Assembly: GCA_002427365.1 (NCBI GenBank)
Contig: DIQT01000007.1
Location: 67,733 to 131,732, forward strand
DNA length: 64,000 nucleotides
Reading direction: 5' to 3'
Source of the DNA: Caryophanales bacterium UBA5455
GTDB lineage: Bacteria > Bacillota_I > Bacilli_A > RFN20 > CAG-826
Below are positions 1-8,248 of this stretch, in pieces. The position numbers and the translations under genes were made by a program. Position 1 is the first letter of the stretch; each line of letters opens with the position of its first letter. Under the pieces are notes generated by a model. The model saw nothing but the letters and a program-made list of their open reading frames with translations. It had not been told where the DNA came from and searched no databases.

Positions 1-714
1 AAGTTCAATATCATTTATTTGAAGTTTATTTGTGGAATACGCTAACAGTTGATCAAGCATGGATAAGGCATCACGCACCCCACCATCAGATAACGAAATT
101 AATAAATTAAGCGCATGGTCATCATAAATAACTTTTTCTAATTTTAAAATTTCAATTAAGCGTTTCTTTAAATCATGGTCACTAACCTTAGAAAAATCAA
201 AACGTTGAACGCGCGATAAAATTGTTGGTAAAACTTTATGTGGTTCGGTTGTCGCTAAAATAAATACAACATTTGAAGGAGGTTCTTCAAGCGTTTTTAA
301 TAAGGCATTAAACGCTGATGTCGACATCATATGAACTTCATCAATAATATAAACTTTATAGCGACCTTTAATTGGTGAATATTTAATATTTTCCACGAGA
401 TTGCGAATATTATCGACACCACTATTCGATGCGGCGTCAATTTCAAAAACATCTGGATGGGAACCATCGACAATTGTTAAACAGTTATCACACTTATTAC
501 ATTGATGGCCAACGCCTTCTTCGCAATTGAGTGCTTTCGCAAGCAGTTTCGCCATCGTTGTTTTTCCCGTTCCACGCGGTCCTGAAAATAAATACGCGTG
601 AGCGATTTTCCCGCTCTTAAGCGCATTTGCGATTGTTTTAACGACTGTTTGTTGACCTGCAACTTCTTCAAAGGTCTGCGGACGATATGTCCGATATAAT
701 GCTTTGTATGCCAT
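1..714 (-). CDS. dnaX: DNA polymerase III subunit gamma/tau, N-terminal part (partial)
   Basis: Reading the minus strand from the ATG at 714 gives 238 uninterrupted codons that run off the left edge of the window. The protein begins MAYKALYRTYRPQTFEEVAG and shows the clamp-loader AAA+ features in order: Walker A GPRGTGKTT near residues 45-53, a four-cysteine zinc module around residues 64-79, Walker B IIDEVHMM near 122-129, and sensor 1 ATTEPHK. In this family gamma/tau is the ATPase of the clamp loader that places the beta sliding clamp on DNA. A GTGAAAT leader with AGGTG just upstream supports this start. The C-terminal tau domains lie outside the window, so full length cannot be judged. 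Confidence 0.97.
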   Translation of the reverse strand, partial: MAYKALYRTYRPQTFEEVAGQQTVVKTIANALKSGKIAHAYLFSGPRGTGKTTMAKLLAKALNCEEGVGHQCNKCDNCLTIVDGSHPDVFEIDAASNSGVDNIRNLVENIKYSPIKGRYKVYIIDEVHMMSTSAFNALLKTLEEPPSNVVFILATTEPHKVLPTILSRVQRFDFSKVSDHDLKKRLIEILKLEKVIYDDHALNLLISLSDGGVRDALSMLDQLLAYSTNKLQINDIEL

Positions 715-896
715 ATTTCACCTGCTTCTATTATAGCAATAAAACGGGGCAATTGTATCGCTTAGATACGAACTCTTTGGAAAGTTTTGAAAGTTACGAG
801 GATATAAGTGCGTTCGTGGTTGAAAAGATGAAAATTATTCTAAATAATCTTATGAAGAGCGAACAAAAGCCACCATTTATTGTTGAATATCATTAA
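705..896 (+). CDS. Possible small protein of 63 residues, unknown
   Basis: An open frame starts at ATG 705, only ten bases inside the 5' end of the opposite dnaX gene, and reads MPYFTCFYYSNKTGQLYRLD through to IVEYH. It could also start at ATG 687. Codon choice looks like that of neighbouring genes and the composition is protein-like (mixed acidic, basic and aromatic residues), but there is no clear Shine-Dalgarno sequence and no family that I recognise. It may be a real small protein, the decayed end of a gene, or chance. It is kept only as a low-confidence candidate. Confidence 0.2.
   Translation, partial: CMPYFTCFYYSNKTGQLYRLDTNSLESFESYEDISAFVVEKMKIILNNLMKSEQKPPFIVEYH
730..735 (-). promoter_or_regulatory. 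dnaX promoter, extended -10
   Basis: On the minus strand the sequence TGCTATAAT forms an extended -10 element. The -35 region is weak. The expected start of transcription leaves a leader of only about 8-9 bases, containing AGGTG before the dnaX ATG. Confidence 0.5.
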
Positions 897-904
897 TGTA
901 TAAT
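877..904 (+). promoter_or_regulatory. Candidate promoter of the prfA operon
   Basis: TTATTG at 877-882 and TATAAT at 899-904 are separated by 16 bases and lie about 45 bases upstream of the prfA ATG. This would drive prfA-prmC-tsaC-rpiB, which overlap or nearly abut. Confidence 0.5.
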
Positions 905-949
905 GATGCGAAGATATGATAAAATATATAAGATGGAAAAGAGGAAGTT

Positions 950-2026
950 ATGGACGAATCATTAAGAAACAGACTAGAAACAACAGCAGCGCGGTTAGAT
1001 GAAATTGACGAACAGCTTGCTGACCCTAACGTTACGAAAGATATGAAGAAATTTCGTTCTTTAACAATTGAACGGTCACAAATTGCGGATGTTGTTGATA
1101 AATTTAATGAATATTTACGAAACGAATCGGATGAAGAAGACGCTCTTTTAATGAGCGGTGATAGCGATCCAGATATCGCCTCTTTTGCCAAAGAAGAACA
1201 TAAACGGCTTGTTGAAGCACAAAATGAATTAATTCAAGAACTTAGAGTTTTATTAATTCCCCGTGACCCTAATGATGACAAAAATATTGTTGTTGAAATT
1301 CGGGGCGCGGTTGGTGGTGATGAAGCCAACATTTTTGCGGGTGATTTATTTAGAATGTACACTCGTTATGCAGAATCAAAAGGCTGGACACTTGATATTC
1401 TTGATGAAAACCCATCCGATAGCGGTGGCTTTTCAATGATTTCTTTTATGGTTAAAGGGAATGGTGTTTATAGTCGCTTAAAATTTGAAAGTGGTGCGCA
1501 CCGCGTTCAACGGGTACCAAAAACCGAAGCAAGTGGAAGAATTCATACTTCGACCGCGACCGTTCTTGTCATGCCTGAAGTTGAAGAAGTTGAAATTGAA
1601 ATTCGCGAAGAAGACTTACAAATGGATACGTTCCGTAGTGGTGGCGCGGGTGGCCAAAACGTTAATAAAGTTGAATCCGCTGTTCGGATTACCCACATTC
1701 CGACCGGGATTGTTGCAAGTTCCCAAATTGAAAAGTCGCAAACGCAAAACCGTAAAATTGCGATGACAATGTTAAGAGCCAAACTTTTTGCGGCAAAACA
1801 AGCTGAACAAGATGCAAAAGTTGGTGCGGAACGGAAACTTAAAGTTGGTACCGGCGAACGAAGCGAAAAAATTAGAACATATAACTACCCGCAAAATCGG
1901 GTTACTGATCACCGGATTGGTTTAACCCTCCAAAAACTTGATCGGATTATTGAAGGCGATTTAGATGAAGTGTTGGAAGCGTTAATTCACTACGATCAAG
2001 AACAAAAAATTAAAGGAGAAAGTTAA
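950..2026 (+). CDS. prfA: Peptide chain release factor 1
   Basis: This 358-residue protein is of normal RF1 length. RF1 recognises UAA and UAG in the ribosomal A site and triggers hydrolysis of peptidyl-tRNA. The anticodon-like tripeptide region reads VPKT (P190-K191-T192; PxT is the RF1 type, as against SPF in RF2). The catalytic GGQ is at 234-236 within [21 protein letters not shown] precedes the ATG. The stop codon TAATG shares one base with the start of prmC, whose product methylates the glutamine of this GGQ, so the pair is functionally and translationally coupled. Confidence 0.98.
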   Translation: MDESLRNRLETTAARLDEIDEQLADPNVTKDMKKFRSLTIERSQIADVVDKFNEYLRNESDEEDALLMSGDSDPDIASFAKEEHKRLVEAQNELIQELRVLLIPRDPNDDKNIVVEIRGAVGGDEANIFAGDLFRMYTRYAESKGWTLDILDENPSDSGGFSMISFMVKGNGVYSRLKFESGAHRVQRVPKTEASGRIHTSTATVLVMPEVEEVEIEIREEDLQMDTFRSGGAGGQNVNKVESAVRITHIPTGIVASSQIEKSQTQNRKIAMTMLRAKLFAAKQAEQDAKVGAERKLKVGTGERSEKIRTYNYPQNRVTDHRIGLTLQKLDRIIEGDLDEVLEALIHYDQEQKIKGES

Positions 2027-2868
2027 TGGCAAAAATTAGAGACGTTTACGAACAAGCACGAAAAGAACTTAATCCTAATATTTCCGCAGCGTCATTACGA
2101 TTGTTAATGGTCGAAACAAATAACTTTAAAAATTACGCTGATTTAGATCATAACCTTGAAAAAGAACAACAAAACGAGGATATTTTCTGGAAAATGTTTG
2201 CAAGCCTTAATAAAGGTGTTCCTGTTCAATATATTGTTAATAACGCTAATTTTTTAGGGGAAGATTTTCACGTCGATTCACGTGTCTTAATTCCTCGTCC
2301 CGAAACGGAAGAACTTGTTGAACAAGTATATCGCGATTTATTATTTAATTACCGCGATGAACCATTTACGCTTGTGGATTTAGGTACAGGAAGTGGTGTA
2401 ATTGCCATAAGTATTGCAAAACGCTTCCCAAACGCTAAAGTTTACGCAGTTGATATTGATTATGATGCCCTAAAAGTCGCTCGGTTTAACGCTCGCCGGC
2501 ATGAAGTTGATGTTCAATTTCTTATTGGAGATATGCTAAAACCTTTAATCCAACAAGGGGTTAAATTCGATTATATTATCTCTAATCCACCTTATATTGG
2601 AAATTTAGAAGAAATCGAAGAAAACGTTTTTAAATATGAACCTTTAATTGCTCTCGAAGCAAAAGAAGGAACTGAATTTTATGAAAAGATTTTCGCGGAT
2701 GTTAACGAAGTTTTTGATGAACAAGTAAAAATTTATTTTGAAATTGGTTATGACCAAAAGAAAAAATTAACGAAATTCGTTGAAAAGCTTCCGTTTCAAA
2801 CAAAATTTAATTTTAGCCGCGATTTGCAAGGAAAAGACCGATATTTATTTGTCAGCCTTAAAAAGTAA
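2026..2868 (+). CDS. prmC: Release factor glutamine N5-methyltransferase
   Basis: This 280-residue class I SAM-dependent methyltransferase modifies the GGQ glutamine of RF1 and RF2. Motif I DLGTGSG lies at 108-114 and binds SAM. The catalytic NPPY, which contacts the glutamine amide, lies at 177-180. The N-terminal helical domain (about 1-80) is the part that holds the release factor in this family. It follows prfA with a one-base overlap and an AAAGGAGA ribosome-binding site, the usual prfA-prmC arrangement. Confidence 0.97.
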   Translation: MAKIRDVYEQARKELNPNISAASLRLLMVETNNFKNYADLDHNLEKEQQNEDIFWKMFASLNKGVPVQYIVNNANFLGEDFHVDSRVLIPRPETEELVEQVYRDLLFNYRDEPFTLVDLGTGSGVIAISIAKRFPNAKVYAVDIDYDALKVARFNARRHEVDVQFLIGDMLKPLIQQGVKFDYIISNPPYIGNLEEIEENVFKYEPLIALEAKEGTEFYEKIFADVNEVFDEQVKIYFEIGYDQKKKLTKFVEKLPFQTKFNFSRDLQGKDRYLFVSLKK

Positions 2869-2870
2869 TT

Positions 2871-3485
2871 ATGAAAACTAAAGTATTAAATTCTCATCAA
2901 CTCGGTGAAGCCGCTAATTTTTTATTAAGCGGGGAAATTGTTGCGTTTCCAACGGAAACCGTTTTTGGCCTTGGTGTTGTTTATGATAACGAAGATTCAT
3001 TTAAAAAGTTAATTGAAGTTAAACACCGGCCCGCAAATAAATTATTTACATTAATGGTCGCCGATCCGGATGATATTGCTAAATACGCCGTCGTTACCCC
3101 CTTAATTCAAAAGGTTATTGATAATTTTATGGTTGGTCCATTAACAATTATTTTACCCGCTAAAGAAGATGTGCCGCACTATGTAAAAGGCGATAATAAT
3201 GAAATTGGTATTCGAATTTCAAGTCTTGCTTTTGTGAGAAAGTTAATTCGCGAAACAGGGAAACCATTACTTGTACCAAGCGCAAATAAAACCGGTGAAC
3301 CACCAGCGTTAAACGATAAACAAGCGTTAAAAATATTTGATGGTGAAATTGCTGCGGTTATTGAAGGACAAAGTCGCTCGCATATTCCTAGTACGGTTGT
3401 GCGGATTAATGATAAAATTACATTGATTAGACAAGGCGCAATTAGTTTAGAAGAAATCTTAGAAAAAGTGGAGGAAGAACAATGA
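2871..3485 (+). CDS. tsaC: L-threonylcarbamoyladenylate synthase (YrdC/Sua5 family)
   Basis: This 204-residue protein matches the short (YrdC/YwlC-like) form of the family. It makes threonylcarbamoyl-AMP from threonine, bicarbonate and ATP for the t6A37 modification of ANN-decoding tRNAs. The ATP-binding signature is seen as KHRPANK (51-57) and the conserved PSAN at 136-139. It sits two bases after prmC and overlaps rpiB by four bases (ATGA), so it belongs to the same operon. The prfA-prmC-ywlC-rpiB order is common in Bacillota. Confidence 0.94.
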   Translation: MKTKVLNSHQLGEAANFLLSGEIVAFPTETVFGLGVVYDNEDSFKKLIEVKHRPANKLFTLMVADPDDIAKYAVVTPLIQKVIDNFMVGPLTIILPAKEDVPHYVKGDNNEIGIRISSLAFVRKLIRETGKPLLVPSANKTGEPPALNDKQALKIFDGEIAAVIEGQSRSHIPSTVVRINDKITLIRQGAISLEEILEKVEEEQ

Positions 3486-3925
3486 TTATTAGTATAGGTA
3501 GTGACCACGCTGGTTACGAATATAAAGAAATTATTAAAAAACATTTAATCGATAAAGGATATGAAGTACTTGACGCTGGTGCGTTTGGTAAAGATAGTGT
3601 TCATTATCCAGAATTTGCGATTAAAGCAGCGGAAGCGGTACGCGATGGCAAAGCTTCATTTGGTTTTGTTGTTTGTTCAAGTGGTGAAGGTGTTTCAATG
3701 GCGGCCAATAAAGTAAAAGGTATTCGCTGTGGTGTTGGGTATAATGACCATGTTAGTGAATACGCTAGACGCCATAATAACGCAAATATGTTAAGCTTTG
3801 GCCAAGATCAAATGGCGATTGAAGATGTCTTACGGCGTGTTGACCTATTTCTAGCGACCGAATTTGAAGGTGGTCGGCATGATATTCGCGTTCAACAAAT
3901 TATTGATTACGAAAATAAAAAATAA
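3482..3925 (+). CDS. rpiB: Ribose-5-phosphate isomerase B (RpiB/LacAB family)
   Basis: This 147-residue protein begins MIISIGSDHAGYEYK. The DHAG motif is at residues 8-11. The catalytic cysteine is C65 in VVCSSGEGVSMAANKVKGIR, where most RpiB proteins have CGTGIG. The phosphate and ring-opening residues DHVSEYARRHNNANML follow. RpiB interconverts ribose 5-phosphate and ribulose 5-phosphate. The close relatives LacA/LacB and other sugar-phosphate isomerases share these motifs, so the substrate is inferred from the housekeeping context. It is the last gene of the prfA operon, followed by a terminator-like hairpin. Confidence 0.9.
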   Translation: MIISIGSDHAGYEYKEIIKKHLIDKGYEVLDAGAFGKDSVHYPEFAIKAAEAVRDGKASFGFVVCSSGEGVSMAANKVKGIRCGVGYNDHVSEYARRHNNANMLSFGQDQMAIEDVLRRVDLFLATEFEGGRHDIRVQQIIDYENKK

Positions 3926-3951
3926 CGCTAAATAAGAAAGTTATCTAAAAC

Positions 3952-3980
3952 GGTCCATATTTATTAGTATGGACCTTTTT
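3952..3980 (+). terminator. Hairpin with T-tract between rpiB and comFA, containing the comFA start codon
   Basis: GGTCCATA (3952-3959) and TATGGACC (3968-3975) form a perfect 8-bp stem with an 8-base loop, followed at once by TTTTT. It looks like an intrinsic terminator for the rpiB operon. The comFA ATG at 3969 lies in the 3' arm. Confidence 0.7.
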
Positions 3981-5111
3981 ATTTGTCCGCTATGTGGAAA
4001 TAGCAATCCGCGTTATATTGGTGTTCGTCCTAACGGTGTGAAATATTGCCGGTATTGTTTAAGTTTGCACGGGGAAGAAGTCGATGATAGTGCTCCGTTT
4101 TTATGGCCCGCCGAAGTCACGCTAAATTATTCCTTAAGCGAAGATCAAATAACGGTTTCAAACAAGCTCGTTGAAGCAATTTCAAATAATAAAAACGTTT
4201 TAATTCATGCGATTTGTGGTGCAGGTAAAACGGAGCTCGTATATGAGACAATTAAAGTCGCACTTAATAAGGGACTTCAAGTTGGGTTTGCTATTCCCCG
4301 CCGCGACGTTGTTATTGAATTAAGTGTTCGCCTCCGCGACGCTTTTCCTGGTATTAATGTAACTGCGGTTTATGGCGGACATACCAACCACTTAACCGGT
4401 GATATTATTATTTTAACAACGCACCAACTATATCGCTATCCAGAGTATTTTGACTTATTGGTTTTTGATGAAATTGACGCCTTCCCGTATAAAGATAATG
4501 ATTTACTTCAAAAAATGTTTATCCGGGCAACAAAAGGAAATTATGTCATGCTTTCCGCGACCCCATCGGATAAATTTATTAATGATTTTAAAAAAGAAGG
4601 TGTTGTTTTAGAACTTTTTACAAGATTTCATCGTCATCCCTTACCTGTTCCAAAAATTGTGCGTCGCTATGGGATAATGGAGTACTTTTACGTAATTAAA
4701 GCATTAAAAAAATATGAAAAGCTCGGCAAACCTGTCCTCGTTTTTGTGCCAACTGTGTCAAGCGCTGAAACGTTAGCAAGAGCGTTAAAGCCATTTTTGA
4801 AGTTAGGGACATACGTTCATTCTCGATGTAGTGACCGCGGCGAAAGAATTAAAGCCTTTGTTCAAGGAAAATATAACTATTTAGTAACCACAAGCGTTTT
4901 AGAACGTGGTGTAACAATTAAGAACCTTCAAGTTATTATTTATCAAGCGGATGCTTGGCTATATGATGAGGCAACGCTAGTGCAAATTTCTGGCCGGGTT
5001 GGGCGAAAGGTCGATGCCCCCACGGGCGATGTTATTTTTCTTGCGACAAAGAAAACAAAAGCGATGATAAGCGCGATTAAAAATATCGAGGATAAAAATG
5101 CCCATTTGTAA
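3969..5111 (+). CDS. comFA: ComFA-like DEAD-box ATPase of DNA uptake
   Basis: This 380-residue superfamily 2 helicase has an N-terminal four-cysteine zinc finger (C6, C9, C27, C30) as in ComFA. The Walker A motif is CGAGKTE (83-89), the DEID box is at 167-170, and motif VI near the C-terminus reads QISGRVGRK. In naturally competent Bacillota ComFA drives single-stranded DNA through the ComEC channel. The next gene, comFC, overlaps it by 14 bases. The start at 3969 is needed to include the first cysteines, yet no Shine-Dalgarno sequence precedes it and it lies within a terminator-like hairpin. No other competence machinery is visible in the window. Confidence 0.93.
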   Translation: MDLFICPLCGNSNPRYIGVRPNGVKYCRYCLSLHGEEVDDSAPFLWPAEVTLNYSLSEDQITVSNKLVEAISNNKNVLIHAICGAGKTELVYETIKVALNKGLQVGFAIPRRDVVIELSVRLRDAFPGINVTAVYGGHTNHLTGDIIILTTHQLYRYPEYFDLLVFDEIDAFPYKDNDLLQKMFIRATKGNYVMLSATPSDKFINDFKKEGVVLELFTRFHRHPLPVPKIVRRYGIMEYFYVIKALKKYEKLGKPVLVFVPTVSSAETLARALKPFLKLGTYVHSRCSDRGERIKAFVQGKYNYLVTTSVLERGVTIKNLQVIIYQADAWLYDEATLVQISGRVGRKVDAPTGDVIFLATKKTKAMISAIKNIEDKNAHL

Positions 5112-5712
5112 AGTGTGTTTAAAAGAAATGACAACACCAAGTTTTCTATCCTTTTTTAGTAAAGAAAATATTATGTGTCCCGAATGTCAAAATAAATTTC
5201 GACCGGTATTTCGTAAAGTTAGTAAGTTGGATGGAAACATTTATGTACTCTACCATTATGACGAAACAATTCGAAGTTTACTTTACCAATTTAAAGTCGC
5301 GGATGATTATGAAATTTATTCAGTCTTTTTAGGGCGCTTTGCGCCATATCTACGGCTTAAGTTTCATGATTATATTTTAGTTCCTGCACCAAGTGTTTCG
5401 ATAGATAATGAACGCCGTGGGTATAATCATGTGGAAATGATGTTTAGCGTCCTTAAGTTACCTCTTGTTCGAGCGGTTAAAAAGATAAATTCGAATAAAC
5501 AAACAAATCGAACAAAACGCGAAAGATATCAAATTAAAGATGATCTTGCGTTAGAAGATAATATTAATCTTGCGGGTAAAAAAGTGTTATTAATTGATGA
5601 CGTTTTAACAACCGGCTCAACCTTAAACACAATGGAACAATTAATTAAAACATTAAAGCCCGCAAAAATTGAAAAACTTGTTTTATCAATTGTGGCAAGT
5701 CACCCGCTTTAA
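5098..5712 (+). CDS. comFC: ComFC/GntX-family phosphoribosyltransferase-like protein
   Basis: This 204-residue protein has an N-terminal zinc-binding pair of CxxC motifs (C4, C7, C27, C30). A phosphoribosyltransferase domain ends in the PRPP-binding loop VLLIDDVLTTGST (163-175). ComFC is needed for efficient transformation in Bacillus and Streptococcus and contacts ComFA, although its reaction is unclear. It overlaps comFA and is translated with it. Confidence 0.92.
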   Translation: MPICKVCLKEMTTPSFLSFFSKENIMCPECQNKFRPVFRKVSKLDGNIYVLYHYDETIRSLLYQFKVADDYEIYSVFLGRFAPYLRLKFHDYILVPAPSVSIDNERRGYNHVEMMFSVLKLPLVRAVKKINSNKQTNRTKRERYQIKDDLALEDNINLAGKKVLLIDDVLTTGSTLNTMEQLIKTLKPAKIEKLVLSIVASHPL

Positions 5713-5825
5713 TTGCTCTTTTGATTGAGAATAAGGGGATTAAATGCTACTATTTAACAAGTAGACTTGATTTATTTATTTATAAATAAAAAAAAGAATA
5801 AAAGAAAAATAAAGGGTAGGATAAT

Positions 5826-8237
5826 ATGGCAAATTTCTTTGAGAAAATATTTAGAACAGAACAACGACGCTTAAATAAATTAAAACATCGTGCAACAAAA
5901 GTTGATGCTTATGCCGCAACAATGGCGGCGATGAGTGATGATGAATTACGGGCAAAAACAAAAGAATTCCAACATCGTTTACAAGTGGATGGCGAACCAT
6001 TATCAGCGGTTGAATATGAAGCATTTGCTGTTGCGCGGGAAGCTGCAAAACGGACAATTGGTTTATATCCTTTCTTCGTGCAAATTGTTGGGGCGTTAAT
6101 TTTAAATCAAGGTGACGTTGCGGAAATGAAAACTGGTGAAGGTAAAACACTAACCGCTACGATGGCGGTTTACGCAAACGCGTTAATGGGTAAAGGCGTC
6201 CACGTCGTTACTGTTAACGAATATCTTGCTCAACGTGACGCGGAATGGATGGGTGAAATTTATCGTTTCCTTGGATTAACCGTTGGAGTTAACTTACGGG
6301 AAAAAACTGTTTCCGAAAAACAAGCGGCTTATAAATGTGATATTACATACACAACTAACTCTGAATTAGGGTTTGACTATCTTCGTGATAACATGGCGAC
6401 CCGCAAGGAAGACCGTGTTTTACGGGGACTTGAATACGCGGTTGTTGACGAAGCTGACTCGATTTTAATTGACGAAGCAAGGACCCCATTAATTATTTCC
6501 GGTGGTTCAAAAGCGAGCGCTAGTGCGTATAACATCGCCGACCGGTTTGTTAAAACACTCCGCCGGGAAAAACATTTTACAGTTGATATTAAAGATAAAG
6601 TTGCCCACTTAACTGATGAAGGAAACTCAACCGCTGAACGGATGTTTGGTGTTAAAAACTTATATGATCCCGAAAACGCTGATTTAGTTCACCGGATTCA
6701 CCAAGCATTAAAAGCAAACTATATTATGAGCCGTGATGTTGAATACATGGTCGACCAAGAAGGCGAAATTCAATTAATTGACCAATTTACTGGTCGGGTT
6801 TTAAAAGGAAGAGAATATAGTGATGGGCTCCAACAAGCGATCCAAGCAAAAGAACACGTGAATATTAAACAAGAAACAATCACGATGGCGACGATTACTT
6901 ATCAAAACTTCTTCCGTTTATACAAAAAAATGTCCGGGATGACGGGGACCGCAAAAACGGAAGAAGAAGAATTCCGGAAAATTTATAACATGCGCGTTAT
7001 CGAAGTTCCAACAAACAAACCATTAATAAGAATTGATGATGTTGATATCGTTTTTGCGCATAAACAACATAAACTTGAAGCACTCGTGGAAGAAGTTAAA
7101 AAACGGCATGAATTAGGTCAACCAATTCTTGTTGGGACCGCGTCGGTTGAATCAAGTGAAGAAGTATCCGCCTTATTCACAGAGGCCGGTTTACCGCATA
7201 ACACCTTAAACGCGAAAAACCACGCGCGTGAAGCAGAATTTATTGCCCACGCTGGTGAAAAAGGTGCAATTACAATCGCTACCAATATGGCGGGTCGCGG
7301 AACTGACATTAAGCTTGGTGAAGGTGTTGTTGAATTAGGTGGTCTTGCTGTTTTAGGAACAGAACGCCATGAAGCGCGCCGGATTGATAACCAACTTCGT
7401 GGTCGGGCTGGTCGGCAAGGGGACCCTGGGTACTCACGGTTCTTTGTTTCCTTTGAAGATGAATTATTACGGCGGTTCTCAAGTGATGCAATGCTTTCGT
7501 TAGTGCAACGAATGGGTGATGACCCAATTGAAGAAAGAATGTTTACCGCTGCAATTACCCAAGCGCAAAAACAAATTGAAGGAATGAACTTCGATATTCG
7601 GAAAAACTTACTTGATTATGATGACGTTTTAGCTAAACAACGGCAAATCATGTACGATAAACGTGACCGAATTATTTATACGGACGATATTGAAGACTTA
7701 ATTGAAGAATTCTTTATTACCGCTAGTAAAGCATTAACAAGAAAATGCACATATCCTGGTGATAATAACAACCTTGTTGATGGTGAAAAACTTAAAAAAG
7801 AATTAGAACCACGGTTCTTAGAAGAAGGAACAATTGATCCTGATGCATATGATGAATCACCAGTCGATGATTCAAGTGAAGATATTGCTTATTTATTAAT
7901 TAGACGCTATACCGTAAGAAAACAAACCTGGAATGAAACGATTTTAAATGATGTTCAACATAATGTTGCTTTACGCTGTATTGATCGGTCATGGACAAGA
8001 CATATTGATACGATGGCCCACTTACGCCAAGCAATTTATTTAAGAAGTTATGCTGGACGGAACCCATTACAAGATTATGTTAATGAAGGTTATGAAAACT
8101 TTGCGGAAATGCAAGATACAATTGCGATTGAAGCAGTTCTTAATTTATTAAATGCACAAATTCGTATTCAACGGGTTGATCCCGACGGAAATGAAATTCC
8201 TAATGATGATGAAGAAGTCAAAGTTGTCACAAACTAA
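5826..8237 (+). CDS. secA: Preprotein translocase ATPase SecA
   Basis: This 803-residue protein pushes unfolded preproteins through SecYEG using ATP. Visible features are MKTGEGKT (Walker A, 101-108), VDEAD (Walker B, 207-211), the preprotein cross-linking region, MTGTAKTEEEEF, and TNMAGRGTDI of nucleotide-binding domain 2. It ends in an acidic tail, PNDDEEVKVVTN, and lacks the C-terminal cysteine-rich SEC-C zinc motif that many SecA proteins use to bind SecB. That fits its length, shorter than the roughly 840 residues of Bacillus SecA. AAAGGGTAGG precedes the start. A TTAACA/TATTTA pair with 17-base spacing about 60 bases upstream is a possible promoter. Confidence 0.98.
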   Translation: MANFFEKIFRTEQRRLNKLKHRATKVDAYAATMAAMSDDELRAKTKEFQHRLQVDGEPLSAVEYEAFAVAREAAKRTIGLYPFFVQIVGALILNQGDVAEMKTGEGKTLTATMAVYANALMGKGVHVVTVNEYLAQRDAEWMGEIYRFLGLTVGVNLREKTVSEKQAAYKCDITYTTNSELGFDYLRDNMATRKEDRVLRGLEYAVVDEADSILIDEARTPLIISGGSKASASAYNIADRFVKTLRREKHFTVDIKDKVAHLTDEGNSTAERMFGVKNLYDPENADLVHRIHQALKANYIMSRDVEYMVDQEGEIQLIDQFTGRVLKGREYSDGLQQAIQAKEHVNIKQETITMATITYQNFFRLYKKMSGMTGTAKTEEEEFRKIYNMRVIEVPTNKPLIRIDDVDIVFAHKQHKLEALVEEVKKRHELGQPILVGTASVESSEEVSALFTEAGLPHNTLNAKNHAREAEFIAHAGEKGAITIATNMAGRGTDIKLGEGVVELGGLAVLGTERHEARRIDNQLRGRAGRQGDPGYSRFFVSFEDELLRRFSSDAMLSLVQRMGDDPIEERMFTAAITQAQKQIEGMNFDIRKNLLDYDDVLAKQRQIMYDKRDRIIYTDDIEDLIEEFFITASKALTRKCTYPGDNNNLVDGEKLKKELEPRFLEEGTIDPDAYDESPVDDSSEDIAYLLIRRYTVRKQTWNETILNDVQHNVALRCIDRSWTRHIDTMAHLRQAIYLRSYAGRNPLQDYVNEGYENFAEMQDTIAIEAVLNLLNAQIRIQRVDPDGNEIPNDDEEVKVVTN

Positions 8238-8248
8238 AGGAGGTAACG

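Noticed and set aside
477..752. Minus-strand frame of 91 codons within dnaX
   Set aside because: It is a shadow in another frame of dnaX, whose true frame shows all clamp-loader motifs.
1485..1766. Plus-strand frame inside prfA
   Set aside because: It lies wholly within prfA in another frame and is very basic, as frame shadows often are.
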